In this document: in pieces, positions 14,403-24,171 of the stretch
Position numbering within the stretch: the first letter of the stretch is position 1
Layout of the letters: every line of letters starts with the position of its first letter
Position numbers and translations under genes: made by a program
The notes under the pieces: generated by a model
Databases searched by the model: none
What the model was told of the DNA's origin: nothing
Seen by the model: only the letters and a program-made list of their open reading frames with translations
Assembly: GCF_026213295.1 (NCBI RefSeq)
Contig: NC_079412.1
Location: forward strand, 5,019,962-5,083,961
Direction of reading: 5' to 3'
Length of the DNA stretch: 64,000 nucleotides
Source of the DNA: Gadus chalcogrammus
Lineage: Eukaryota > Chordata > Actinopteri > Gadiformes > Gadidae

Positions 14403-16020
14403 AATAATTAGCATGTGCAGCAGGTCTGGAGGTCTCGACTTAATTCAGGGCTCTTTAGTTCTGCAGAATTACGCTCACACACTGTGCGACCGAGGTGTTT
14501 GAAGGACATGTTACCAAACAGAGGTGAGATCTAAGTGTTGCCATAAGGACCAGGTACTTGAACGTAAAGCAGCATGCCATGACGCCCCCGTCCAGATGCT
14601 GTTGTACGCACCAGCCCTCCCCCTGATCATGGACCCTTCATCCTCTCTGAATGTTGATTACGATTGTTTTAATCTTGTCGTCCTGCATTTACACCGAATG
14701 AAACAGCTCACCAATTATAACGCTGCGCTGCAGTTTGACACATGACGCTGCTTTAGATTGACGTCTCCAGAATGTACGCACTATGAGATCAGACAGATTC
14801 GGTCTTTGAATAATTGACAACATCTTTGACACGCGAGACAGTTAATAGCATTTTCCTCTTTGAGTAACACAATTTACATAGAGAGGAGCGATCCTGCTGT
14901 CCTATTTCTTTGAACCAACTGGCCCCCAGCATCATTGTCAAACGCTCCGGACAAAATGGAGTGTCTAGCTTTTGCAATATGTCCAGGTTAATAATTGGGG
15001 GTATCCTCTATGTAGATTTCTCTTCTACTGGCTGCAACCTGCATCATACACCCCTAATTCCATCATCCACAGGATGGGGTTCTAATCTCATTATCTGTGG
15101 TCAACAGAAGGGATGGCAAGGAGTTGAGGGGGGGTTGGATGTGATCTGGAAGGGGGGGGGGGGCATTGAGGAGAAGGGAGTTTACAGAGGATGAGGATCT
15201 CTGTGGGGCAGATTACCTCTGAATTATCCACTCAGAATAGGGCATTATCACCTATCACGAGCTAGAGGTGTCCATTGATCCTGTCAGATTGTCCCTCCAG
15301 TGATGTGTGGGGCTCAGCCAGCTCATAATGAGAGGTGTGGAGCCGACCTGCATGGAGCAAACACTGCAGGCCGCGCTGGTCCTGCAATTTAGAGAGCATG
15401 CATGTGTTTGGATGTCTCTCCGTGTTCTATTGGATGTTGTAGTGAAATTCCCATTTAAATGGATGTGTTACAGGAAAAAAAGGAGTGTAGAGTATACAGT
15501 TTAAGAGATGTCTTGTTTGCTGAGATTTCTTTTTACCCTGAGTTGTTTATCCATCAAATTCCGAAAATGGAATTCTTTACAGGCCACTGCAATGCATAAA
15601 AATGAGTTTAGATATAAACTGCATATTGTGTATCAAAGACTGTATCCACACACATGATTGTTCCTTAGCTCAAAGGTTTGTGGCAGTTTTTAAAAACATT
15701 CTGTGTCAAGCCTTGACCATGGAGATCTCTTCCACACTATCAAGATGTAGCTGTCTTTTGTTCCCAGGGCCCTCTATATCACTGTCCCAACCTTATTCAC
15801 TCATTTCCCTCTTCCAATCCATCTGTCCTGTCCTTTTTTGGCAGACTTTTCACATTCCATTTCCTTTATCTTGCATACTCTCTAGCCCATGTCCCTGATG
15901 TTGTCTTAATAACTCTCCATTTCCCCCATCCGTCCCTTCCTTCCTCCCCTTAATGCTATTCAACCAAGCCTCTGCAATCACATATCCTTCCCTAGTTCAG
16001 GGTTATCTAGCTTCCTGCAA
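14403..16020. other. Unrecognised DNA with a short G run
   Basis: No gene is recognised. A homopolymeric G run (about 11 nt near 15150-15163) sits in a G-rich segment (15115-15180). Confidence 0.45.
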
Positions 16021-16026
16021 TTTCTC

Positions 16027-16167
16027 GTGCGTGCGTGCTTGCGTGCGTGCGTTGCTTGCGTGCGTGTGTGCGTGCGTGCGTGCGTGCATGCGTGTGTGTG
16101 TGTGTGCGTGCGTGTACCCGTGTGTGTGTGTGCGTGCGTGTACCCGTGTGTACGTGCGTGCGTGCCG
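16027..16167. repeat. (TGCG/TGTG)n compound microsatellite
   Basis: This is an alternating purine-pyrimidine tract of TGCG and TGTG tetramers. It contains a duplicated block including 'cgtgtacccgtgtgt'. Such CG/TG alternation is a classical Z-DNA-prone sequence. Confidence 0.93.
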
Positions 16168-16504
16168 TGCGATGGACCATGGTGGGTTTATTTGTACTGG
16201 GCATGCTCCCCTAGGAGAAAATTTTGTACTTTTTAAAGTTAATGTGGTTCTCTGGTGCACTTTGAGGGCAAAATGAAGAGGCTAGATCTATGAATAACTT
16301 TGTGCTCTTGTCAAAAGGTTGTGAACTAGTAAACAATTGACTGATAATTACATTGCACAGCTATCTTTGTTGTATACGGGGAATGGGTTATCCGACTGTG
16401 ATTATTAGTGCTTAGCACTTCTATGAACATCCTCACTGTACCAATAGAGAAACATTGCTGTTTCACCTTCTTCTGACAGATGATATTGGCTAAAAATAGC
16501 TTGA

Positions 16505-17052
16505 TTGGAGAACCCCAAAAGCGCCGATCAAAGAAGCCGATCACGTGACGTAAATCACCTGCATGCTGAGCGCACACATCTGATGGCGCCCGTGATGGTA
16601 CGCCGTCCGCCTCGCTCCTTCACTGTCGCGTCTGTTTTACTGCTCCTGCTTCTTTTTGCCTTCCGATCTGTATCCGCTCTGCTGGCATATGATTGCCAAA
16701 CCCTCCTCAACCTCAGGGCTTGGTCAGAGACCCTGTTGCCATCCAATCGCCCACTTTTTGACCAGCAAACACCGTTGCTGGCGGATAGCCTCGATCACCT
16801 GCGCTGACTGCCTACAGTCTCTCCCCGGAGGAATCGCGACCAAAAGTCTCGATCCAATGGATCCTACGGATCCGAACACCGACGCTGGCTGTCGTGCCCA
16901 CTCCCCCAGAGAAGCCGTTCTATAAGACGTGGGAAATGCGCAGGTGTGATTGCCCGACTCAAAGCTCATCTGAGAGCCTCTTTCTCTGCTGAGTCACGCC
17001 TCAGATTTTCTCCCCCTACCCAGTTCGTATGCAGCCGATGGATCTGAAGGTA
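16505..17052 (+). pseudogene. LINE (L2-like) 5' coding remnant
   Basis: One frame reads LLAYDCQTLLNLRAWSETLLPS. After a stop at about 16805, another frame reads SIRRGKCAGVIARLKAHLRA. The pair 'tyrosine...TLLNIR-like' then 'RRGKRAGV..RLR' is, from memory, the N-terminal signature of fish L2/CR1-type non-LTR retrotransposon ORF2 ahead of the endonuclease domain. The frame is broken and the endonuclease core does not follow; a MITE-like element (17070-17280) comes next. I read this as the first piece of one decayed, internally deleted LINE whose other pieces lie at 17330-17470, 17547-17817 and 18451-18740. Confidence 0.55.
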
Positions 17053-17069
17053 CTTCAGATCCATACAAG

Positions 17070-17280
17070 CCTTACAAGGCGTTTCGAAAATCTGCCCAAT
17101 ATGACATCACTAGTGGGCTTGTCAGTCTACCAGCCTACCCATTGGACTGAAGTGAGCAACGTTTGTTGCTCATCTATCCAGCACAGATCTGGGTGGACAC
17201 GCCCACTAGTGATGTCATATGGGGCAGATTTTCGAAACAGAGGGTCCCCGAAACGGACCCTAACCCTAACCCTTGTAAGG
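17070..17280. mobile_element. MITE-like inverted-repeat element
   Basis: The long arms are near-perfect inverted repeats: 17081-17118 and 17201-17239 match at all but one of about 38 positions ('gtttcgaaaatctgccc' ... 'tgacatcactagtgggc'). Outer ends are ccttacaagg at 17070 and cttgtaagg at 17272-17280. The right side has about 34 extra bases between arm and end, including two CCCTAA units. The centre contains a small hairpin (gagcaac...gttgctc). No coding capacity and no clear target duplication were seen. Confidence 0.65.
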
Positions 17281-17329
17281 CTAATCACACGCACACCTGG
17301 TGGTATAATATGTCCCCTTTAATGTACTG

Positions 17330-17470
17330 GTCTGTATCAACCTCCCAAAGAATGTTGATGCACCTATTCACACCAGGGGGCGCACTTTAGACCTGGTATA
17401 CTCTGACTCTCCTTCCATCAAAAATATGTTGGTATATGGCCAGGGTGTGACTGATCCCACCATCATCTTG
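17330..17470 (+). pseudogene. LINE endonuclease C-terminal remnant
   Basis: The translation reads NVDAPIHTRGRTLDLVYSDS and then GVTDPTIIL. In fish L2/I-type LINEs the endonuclease domain ends with 'PTHxxGxTLDLVxS ... SDHxxI'. The aspartate of TLDLV is present, but the SDH motif has become TDP. The piece is followed directly by a tRNA-like segment, and the missing several hundred codons up to the RT thumb region show a large internal deletion. Confidence 0.65.
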
Positions 17471-17471
17471 G

Positions 17472-17546
17472 GGCATCCGTGGCATACTGGTTAAGATGTT
17501 GGGCTGGTAACCGGAGGTTGTCCAGTTCGAATCCCGAGCCTCCACG
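17472..17546 (+). repeat. tRNA-like segment (tRNA-derived SINE head or tRNA pseudogene)
   Basis: An A-box-like TGGCATACTGGTTAAG starts at 17480, and a perfect B box GTTCGAATC sits at 17525-17533. Their spacing fits a tRNA. The outer ends CATCCGTGG and CCACGGATG are exact 9-bp complements, but this pairing is not in the normal acceptor register and the T stem is mispaired, so it is not a functional tRNA. It sits exactly between the endonuclease and reverse-transcriptase remnants of a LINE. It may be a SINE insertion or filler at a deletion junction. Confidence 0.6.
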
Positions 17547-17825
17547 GATGAGGTCTTCCTCCAGCTGAACAGCTCTAAAACTGAAGCCATACAATTTGGC
17601 ACCCCTCATCAGGTCCAGTCATCACCCATAACCACCATCTCCTTCTCCAGTCAAGACATCCCCCTCTCAACCCCAGTTACCAACCTCGGTGTGAGGCTGG
17701 ACCCACAACTGACCTTCAAACTACGCCAAAAGCTCTACAAAACCAGCTTTTTCCATATCAAGAACATTTCTAAACTCCATCCCTTCCTCACTTTCTCTGA
17801 CGCAGAGAAACTCGTCCACGCCTTA
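17547..17825 (+). pseudogene. LINE reverse transcriptase C-terminal part, first segment
   Basis: The frame reads FLQLNSSKTEAIQFGTP, then TPVTNLGVRLDPQLTFK, then TSFFHIKNISKLHPFLT and SDAEKLVHAL. These match the L2/CR1-like RT thumb consensus 'LNxxKTExixFG ... vxNLGVxxDxxLsF ... sxFfHLrNIaklRpfLsxxdaekLvhAf'. The frame stays open up to the hAT insertion at 17826. After the hAT and one copy of its 8-bp duplication it resumes as ISSRLDYC, so the host LINE was still open when the hAT landed. Confidence 0.85.
17818..17825. repeat. 8-bp target site duplication, left copy
   Basis: The sequence acgcctta is repeated exactly at 18451-18458 on the other side of the hAT element. Eight base pairs is the hallmark of hAT insertion. 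Confidence 0.93.
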
Positions 17826-18450
17826 TAGGGATGGGAATTGATAAGAATTTCCCGATTCCGATTCTGCTTATGTGTTTGTTTGTATTAAATCTCTTTAATA
17901 TCTGATCAGAAGTGCGTCTAGTATTAGGAAATTGCACATTTTCACATCAACACTTTTTAAGCCCAAATGCCATCATTATTTGCCATAAAACTAATAACAC
18001 AGACTGAAAACAGTCAATTAAGAGCTTGTGCCTTTTGGAATACTAACAGTGCTCATTTGCATTCAACTTGTAACAAAATTCAACTGACATAAACAAAATA
18101 AATAAGCGACATTCCTGCAAATGAATTGCATGCTGTGTAGCCAAATGTTTCAGCATATTGGAGGTAGTTCCCCCCTTTGATGAAATGGAAACTTTACAAT
18201 TGTTGCAAGTGGCAATATTGTCGTCTATTTGCGTGAAATACAACTAAGCTTTAGAACGCTTCTTCCTCGGCCGCGCCATGTTTGCTGCGTTCTGAACCAA
18301 AACTAAGCAGCGTGTGTGTGACGTCCTGACGCATTTGTCGCGACCGGAACCGATAAGCGGAATCATTAAGCAGGCTTACAAATGATTCCAAGGAATCGGT
18401 TGACCCGGCACCGGTTCTGTACAAGAACCGGTTCTCGATTCCCACCCCTA
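17826..18450 (-). mobile_element. hAT-family element, internally deleted (625 bp)
   Basis: The element begins TAGGGATGGGAAT and ends ATTCCCACCCCTA, which is a 13-bp terminal inverted repeat with one mismatch. It is bounded by identical acgcctta duplications. Subterminal sequence is rich in 'ccgattccg/ggaatcgg' motifs. It keeps only the N-terminal BED-finger part of a transposase on the minus strand; the catalytic RNase-H-like domain is absent. It is thus a non-autonomous derivative that could only have been moved by a relative's transposase. Confidence 0.9.
18043..18279 (-). pseudogene. hAT transposase N-terminus with BED zinc finger, truncated
   Basis: From an ATG at 18279 the minus strand reads MARPRKKRSKA, a stop (TAG, 18246-18244), then LYFTQIDDNIATCNNCKVSI and later NMLKHLATQHAIHLQEC. 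The CxxC ... HxxxxH spacing and the basic N-terminus are those of BED-type zinc fingers in hAT transposases. The stop lies where relatives usually have the tryptophan of 'vWxyF', so a TGG to TAG change is likely. The frame ends soon after the finger in unrelated residues, and no dimerisation or catalytic domain follows. Confidence 0.8.
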
Positions 18451-18458
18451 ACGCCTTA
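18451..18458. repeat. 8-bp target site duplication, right copy
   Basis: This is acgcctta, identical to 17818-17825. Confidence 0.93.
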
Positions 18459-18740
18459 ATCTCCTCCAGGCTGGATTACTGTTTTACAGCCTGTTCATCA
18501 GTATACCCAATTAACACCTTCAGAAACTTCAATTCATTCAGCACTGCGTTGCCCAAACGCTGATGAAAGACCGCAAATACGACCACATCACCCCCATTCT
18601 TCAGAACCTCCACTGGCTCCCAATAACCTCAAGAATTCAGTACAAGATTGCCCTCGTCACCTACCTTTGCATCTACAGCAACGCCCCGCAATACCTCAAA
18701 GACCTCCTTACCCCTCACTCATCCAGAATTTACCCTGGGT
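18451..18740 (+). pseudogene. LINE reverse transcriptase C-terminus, second segment
   Basis: The segment continues the frame interrupted by the hAT (ISSRLDYCFTACSSV). After a frameshift it reads KYDHITPILQNLHWLPITSR, then IQYKIALVTYLCIYSNAPQY and LKDLLTPHSSR. The 'HITPiLxxLHWLPvxxRIxfKI' and 'apxYLxdLL' blocks are the diagnostic tail of fish L2-like RT. The match stops near 18740, so the 3' UTR is lost or too diverged to see. Confidence 0.85.
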
Positions 18741-19272
18741 CGCTGTAAATATGGCAAAGAAGGCACTTGCATAATTTGCGCACTTTACCCTACATACCAC
18801 AGTATGCGCACAGGCACATTTCAGTACCATACAGTAGTATGCGCGCAGGCACCTTTCAGTACCGTAGATGACACTCACATTCTGTGGAGGCTTACCGGCA
18901 TGTTTCAGTCATGGATGATCCAAAGAGAAAAAAATGTCTATTGGAACAGAAACTGGTGCTTGCCCCCTATCCAGATAAAACATTATTACAATGTGTACAA
19001 ACAGTTTTCGTTCATAGGGAAACTATTGGCAGGCCGCCAGAGTCTAGGTATCTAACGGGAAACACTGTTGTATACTAAAAGGACGATGCCAACAAGGGTG
19101 ATCAAACCATCATAACATAACTTTCCTGGCTTCACTAAAACATCTGTCATTTGTCAAAATCACTGAGCCGATTCAAACAGCATTTTGCATGAATGTGCCT
19201 CCACAAATGTGCGGTCACGCCAAATGCTCTTTGGCAGAATCAGTACAACTAGTTATGTAGAGAAATGATATG
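18741..19272. other. Unrecognised DNA with a short tandem duplication
   Basis: About 43 bp is repeated imperfectly twice at 18800-18870 (agtatgcgcacaggcac / agtatgcgcgcaggcac, each followed by 'tttcagtacc'). Nothing else is recognised. Confidence 0.5.
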
Positions 19273-19280
19273 GTTGACGG

Positions 19281-20170
19281 TAGGGGTGTACGGTATAAAC
19301 GGTGCTGAAGGTATACCTGTGTGAATTTGCGCTACGGTATGGATTTTGACGTTACCTCGGGACCGGTGTGACCGGTAGACAATGTTGTGTGTAACGCGTA
19401 ACAAAGTAAGTAATGCGTTAATGCAGTTCCCTAACTACTTTTTTACGTAAAAAGTAAAGTTACGAGCAACTACTGAAAATATGGTAACGAAACATAGTTC
19501 CTTTTTCAATTCGGCACCACGTTACTTTTCCCAGGGACAGATTGACAGCGATACTGCCTTCTCAGGCAGTATGCTATTGCGCAAGTACGCAGGTGCGCAG
19601 CAAGCGCTCCTGCTTGCTTGCGCAATAGTCCCTTCACGAGCTCTCATTCCACAACGTACGAGACAGACGCTGGTAGCGTGAAGCCGTCTCTGCAATCAGA
19701 CATTGCTTCCGCAGGCATTTTGAAAGCCAGTCCTTACGACAAAATGCCAGTGGTGGAACGAGATGACAAACGTTGTCACTGTTTACCTGTCTAAGGACAT
19801 GGTTCCCTTTCAAAATGTCGATAGAAAGGGCTTTAAATAGATGGTCAAAACACTCGATCCCAGGTACGCGTTACATGCCCGCACACACTTCAGCCAAATT
19901 GAGATGCCAAAACTATACGGCAAGGTCCGCAAGCAGGTGGAGAAACAAATCCATACTATTAAACATTAGTGTTTTTCAGAGATGGAAGTAACTTGAGAAA
20001 AGATTTTACTTTTTTTATGCGGTTTTGCTGCCTTTCCAGTATTTTACCCCTTCAGAGGCATTTATATCGAAATTAGAAGATAAAATTAACATACCGTGAT
20101 ATAATACCGTTACCGTCTATTCCTCAAATCATACCGTGATATACATTTTAGTCCATACCGTACAGCCCTA
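19281..20170 (+). mobile_element. hAT element, family A copy 1 (890 bp)
   Basis: Starts TAGGGGTGTACGGTA and ends TACCGTACAGCCCTA, a 15-bp terminal inverted repeat with one mismatch. It is flanked on both sides by gttgacgg (19273-19280 and 20171-20178), an exact 8-bp target duplication. Subterminal sequence repeats 'accgtgatat' and 'gtataccgt' motifs. The interior keeps a short transposase remnant (19778-19963). A second copy of the same family lies inverted at about 34590-35611. Confidence 0.92.
19778..19963 (+). pseudogene. hAT transposase remnant (ZBED-like region)
   Basis: The frame reads TVYLSKDMVPFQNVDRKGFK, stop, MVKTLDPRYALHARTHFSQI, EMPKLYGKVRKQVEKQIHTI. The sequence 'F..V...GF..mvktLDPRY.lP.R..fS...iP.lY..vr..v' is the conserved region upstream of the first catalytic aspartate in ZBED1/ZBED4-like hAT transposases. 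One in-frame stop is present (TAG after GFK), and neither the BED finger nor the catalytic core is found in this copy, so it cannot encode an active enzyme. Confidence 0.8.
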
Positions 20171-20178
20171 GTTGACGG

Positions 20179-20504
20179 ATGCTTTAGTAAAAGAAGGACA
20201 GAGGGGTGTGATGATCCTTTTATTAGGAGTATCAGGTCAGGTTTTGAATAAAAAGCCATTATTCCCGATTTTGTATCCCTATTGTGTCAGAAGTGTTTGA
20301 CATACACTGTTCTACAGAGACACATGTTCAGTACATGAATAATAAATACGTAAATAGATTAATATACAGGTAACACCCATCCTGTAATGATGAATAAACG
20401 ATCCATTAACATTTGTTAAGGTTGTAATAAGCATTGACTTATGTACTAACTAAAATTGATTAATGGTATAGTTATCATTTACTGATGGTGCTAAGGCCAA
20501 TTTC
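20179..20504. other. Unrecognised AT-rich DNA
   Basis: Nothing recognised. Confidence 0.45.
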
Positions 20505-21085
20505 CACCGGAACCGGCACGGAAGCAGCACGGCAGCGAACCAGTCACCGAAAATAATAGAAACCATTAAAGTCAATGTAGGCTATTCCACTGGATACGGC
20601 ACCGGCACAGCACAGAAGCGTCCCCAAACCGGCTCTTGGTTTTACGATACTTGCCTCTTCTATTTTTTAAAGTTGCCGATTCGCAGCCGTGTCTCAGAAC
20701 ACTTCTACAACCAATCAGTTTGCCTTTGCTCATGAATATTCATGAGCTCACATGCAATTCACAGGGTATTGTAATATTATACAGTCTATCTATGGTATCA
20801 ATAGCTAATCAGTGGCAAAGAAGAAATGAAGTCTGCGTCGGGGCCTCGCAAGTCCAGTGTCGCCAGCGGACGTTGCCATGACATCTAGCAATCATACCGT
20901 ATGTAATGGGTTATAATATTGATGTGTAGGGGTTGATTATATGTGAATAATATCATTCTAATCATAATCATTATTACAATTCATATAGACCTATTATAAT
21001 TATGCACGTCTTGAGCCATCAGTCGGAACGTGTCCGTGCTGCTTCCAGTTGGGATTGCAGTACGGAACACAGCCGGTTCGCTGCC
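20505..21085. mobile_element. Foldback/MITE-like element
   Basis: A perfect 13-bp inverted pair ggaagcagcacgg (20519-20531) and ccgtgctgcttcc (about 21031-21044) frames the block. Outside or next to it are further related pieces, 'ggcagcgaacc' on the left and 'ggttcgctgcc' on the right. The left border region 'ggccaatttccaccggaaccggcacgg' resembles ends of common fish MITEs. The middle is AT-rich with the palindrome tcatgaatattcatga. Exact ends and target duplication were not established. Confidence 0.45.
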
Positions 21086-21347
21086 ATGCCGTTTCCAAGT
21101 GTGCATGTGCGCCCATAATCAGGGATGCGTAACGTCACTTGTGTCACTACAACGCTATTGCGTAAGTTACGGGAGATCGAAAGAAATTAGCTGCCTGACA
21201 TGCATACCCAATCGAAGTCCACACACATTTGCGTCACCGTATGCTCTCAGATTTCCTCCCGAAAACGCTCGTCTAAATGCGGAATAAAAAGTGACCCGAC
21301 GGCACTTTTACGTCTTCTGTTCAGACCGTCATCATGTAAACGTAGCC

Positions 21348-21890
21348 TAAAGCCCAACAGACAACGGCGCCGCAGCACCACGGTGCGCATTTTACATGCG
21401 TTAAGTTCCGCTCCTAGCACCAATAGGAAGCGTCACGCTAAAGCGCCGTTGAGTTTATGTTTTGAAAGCTGCAGATCTACCATCATAGCGTTATACCAGT
21501 TACTTTATGAGTACACATATGGCCCTGATGCCAATGACCCTCTGTTTGTGCTTACAGTGATAGCCACTTGACTTCATAGTCACTTTATGTACTGTTGGTC
21601 ACTTTGTTTACGGTTTAGTCACTTTATTTACTGTCATTGCTCATTCTTTTTGCATTGTGGAATTATTAAACTACTGCATCAACAATCTCCATGTACAGGA
21701 CCTTGAAACAAGCCAGGATGTACGTAACAGCTTTAAAAAAGCTGTTTTTCAGGGGCGCCGACGCTATGCAATAGGACAGTGGCGTGAAGAATCGCGGGAC
21801 GTCACGCCGACGAGCGCTGGCGCACGTCTAGCCATCGCCAGTGTGAGGTTTTGCCTCGCGCCGTACGCCGCCGGTGTGTGTTGGGCTTTA
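21348..21890. mobile_element. MITE-like element with TAAAGCCCAACA termini
   Basis: The block begins TAAAGCCCAACAGACAACGG and ends with the inverse, CCGGTGTGTGTTGGGCTTTA. That is a 12-bp perfect terminal inverted repeat, with further CG-rich matching inside. CpG-rich arms enclose an AT-rich middle. No coding region and no certain target duplication were seen. Confidence 0.5.
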
Positions 21891-23085
21891 TACTACCAAT
21901 GCATCAAAAGCCAGTCGCCTGGAGACATTTCCAAGACCTAAGGAGCTAGTCCTTAGCAAATATCGTAATCTGCTTGAGAAGCTGGTCCTGGATCATCACA
22001 GGCCATGTTCCCATGTATAGGAGATGGTGTGATCAAGAAAATTTCATTTTAGTCCTTAAGATTCTTAAACAACAATCTTCAGGGTTATAGGAGTTATAGG
22101 AGTTATAGGAGTTACTCCCTCCTTCTCTGAGTAATGGTTAAGTATGTATTAATTATAATTGTTTTTCTCCCCCCCCACGAATGAAAATGTCAGTGTAGTG
22201 CCGAGTAGCCTATAGGAGCGCTGTTGCAGCGCGGGGTGGAAATAGAAACAAAGGTTAACATGGCATCAAATCGCCTAATGCGATAACCATAATGAGCTAA
22301 CCTTTGCTTGGCCACGCACATCTCTTATGCTTCACGGTTCAAAGCCGAAGCACTACAAAAGAGATGGTTTCTGTGAGATTCAATTCAAACACCCAAGCAC
22401 CCTTCTTGCTACTGAAGTTTGGCAGCATTTTTTTTGTGTGTAATGGAGTTTGGTGACGAGAGTGTAGGTAAGCTTGTACTACTTTGAAGGAGGAGGGGCG
22501 GGGGAGACCAAGCTCCATTCTCTCCCCATTTCTATGAGCACATTTGTTTTACCCTCCACTGACCTGTTTGTATGTTCCAAAAATGTTGAAAACCTGACCT
22601 TGCATAAACAAAGCGTCGGTTTTATTCTTAAAATGAAGAGGCCTCTGGATTTCATATAAATAGATCTCACCTGAAATTGCCCTCACTCGGCAGTGCGGCA
22701 ATGTTTGTGTCCGGCAAAGTATAGTTCAGGCAGAAAGGAACCACTTACTTGGTCAACTTGGCCACTTGTGACACCATACTGATGACTCCTCATGTCATTG
22801 TGAATAAATAAATAAAGCAAACCGAAACAGCTGCATTTCTCTGACCGGAAATGAGTTGTTACGCAGTCTACAACCGACCCTGATAAGGCCTGCATTCGTA
22901 TCAAGCTCGGAGGAGAGGGGATTGGGTCTGCCGGGAAGCTCTCATTCTCGATCCTTTGAGGAGGGAAAGTTCGGAATCGATGCAGAAGAGGCGGAGCATG
23001 GCGGCCCTGTGTCAAGGCTAAGGAAGTAGCTTGCATTAGGTCCTCTGTCTCTGGTACAAGGCTTTGTTTGACTCGTCATTGGTGC
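21891..23085. other. Unrecognised DNA
   Basis: Contains a short tandem repeat 'ttataggag' (about 22083-22112), poly-T and poly-C runs, and no recognised gene. Confidence 0.45.
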
Positions 23086-24171
23086 TTATGTGGGCACAGA
23101 ACACTGGGTTCCGGAGCCCTCCTGGGGGTGATCTCTGCTCTCTGGCCAGCGGGCAGAAGAGAGGTACATGGAGGATGGACCTTGGTTCCAGCAGTTTTGC
23201 TGCGCTATTTTAAGGTTTCCCCCGATAATGTGGTCAGCCGGGTTCTGTCTGGAGCCAACATATCCTGCCACTTCAATCTTCTGGATCTCCTATTTGTAGG
23301 TTGTGACAAGTACAGATCTGCTGTGGTTCTGTTGGCCGATATAAATAAAAGGCATCACTGCAGTAGGTGGAGTGCACGCATTCTGGCAGCTAAAGACTTG
23401 CGAGCAAATGAGCAAATCTGTTTCCTCCAGCAGGGTAAGGGCTGTTATGTCTTGCTTAGATTGCAGAGCCTCCGTCTCATTCTGTATGGGGATGTATTCA
23501 ACTGCCAGAGTCTCTCAACGTGTTGATACAGGTCTGAGGGAGGACTGGCGAATAATGAGTGCAGACAGGAATCCTCTTCGGGGGGATGATGGAGAAAGTT
23601 GATGGGTCCAATTACATCCCACCCCAGTTGTGTATGCACAGCTATGGGACTACCTTCTGGGCCCATGCATACTGGTTGGGTTGGCGTGATCGCGCGAGCT
23701 TTGTCAGACCCGATGAGGAGCAGGAAACTCACCTTTGTGAAGGTCGGTAAAGGTATGTTCTTTAGGATGGTACTTCCTTTTCTTTAGGATGGTACTTCCT
23801 TTTCAGAATAGATAGTTGGGCTACTATGGGCATGATGGATGTTGTAGCATGCCTGCTGCTGCAATACGCCTCAAAGGACATTGCTGAGCCTTGGCGCTTA
23901 GCTAGATCTTCAAGGATGGTTCTCAGAATCATTCCTTCACACCCATTGGGTATAGGAGCTAGGCAGCAGCAGGAAGTAGGATTGTCGTCTATAAGTCGTC
24001 ATCAAGCATGCCTGTAGTATTTTGTTGCACGACTGGGACTGCCTTTAGCATGACACGGCCAGAGTAAATGACCTGCTGGAGGTAGACCATGTTGAGTGGT
24101 GTGTACACTGTAAGGATACATTCATTGGCTGTGGTGCCACGTTGTGTAACACTAGAAACGGATAGTCTCAC
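23086..24171 (-). pseudogene. BEL/Pao-type LTR retrotransposon pol remnant
   Basis: On the minus strand, 23732-23445 reads LLIGSDKARAITPTQPVCMG, then AVHTQLGWDVIGP, then ASPPSDLYQHVERLWQL. Further on, 23271-23086 reads GYVGSRQNPADHIIGG and QQNCWNQGPSSMYLSSARWPE. The first set is the protease-to-RT linker motif ('lLIGsDh...itP..pv..Gp.g.p.AvhTrlGW...GP'), and the second precedes the integrase ('WrYV.S..NPADdisRG...s.W..GP.fL'). The intervening RT and RNase H (hundreds of codons) are missing, and frames shift several times. The weak region 23733-24171 may be upstream gag-pol sequence. No LTRs were identified. Confidence 0.75.
23759..23806. repeat. Tandem duplication, two units of about 24 bp
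   Basis: The unit ttctttaggatggtacttcc occurs twice back to back inside the BEL/Pao remnant. It is a local duplication that happened after or within the element. Confidence 0.85.

Noticed and set aside
17472..17546. Functional tRNA gene
   Set aside because: A and B boxes are present, but acceptor and T stems do not pair in tRNA register and the segment lies inside a LINE fossil.
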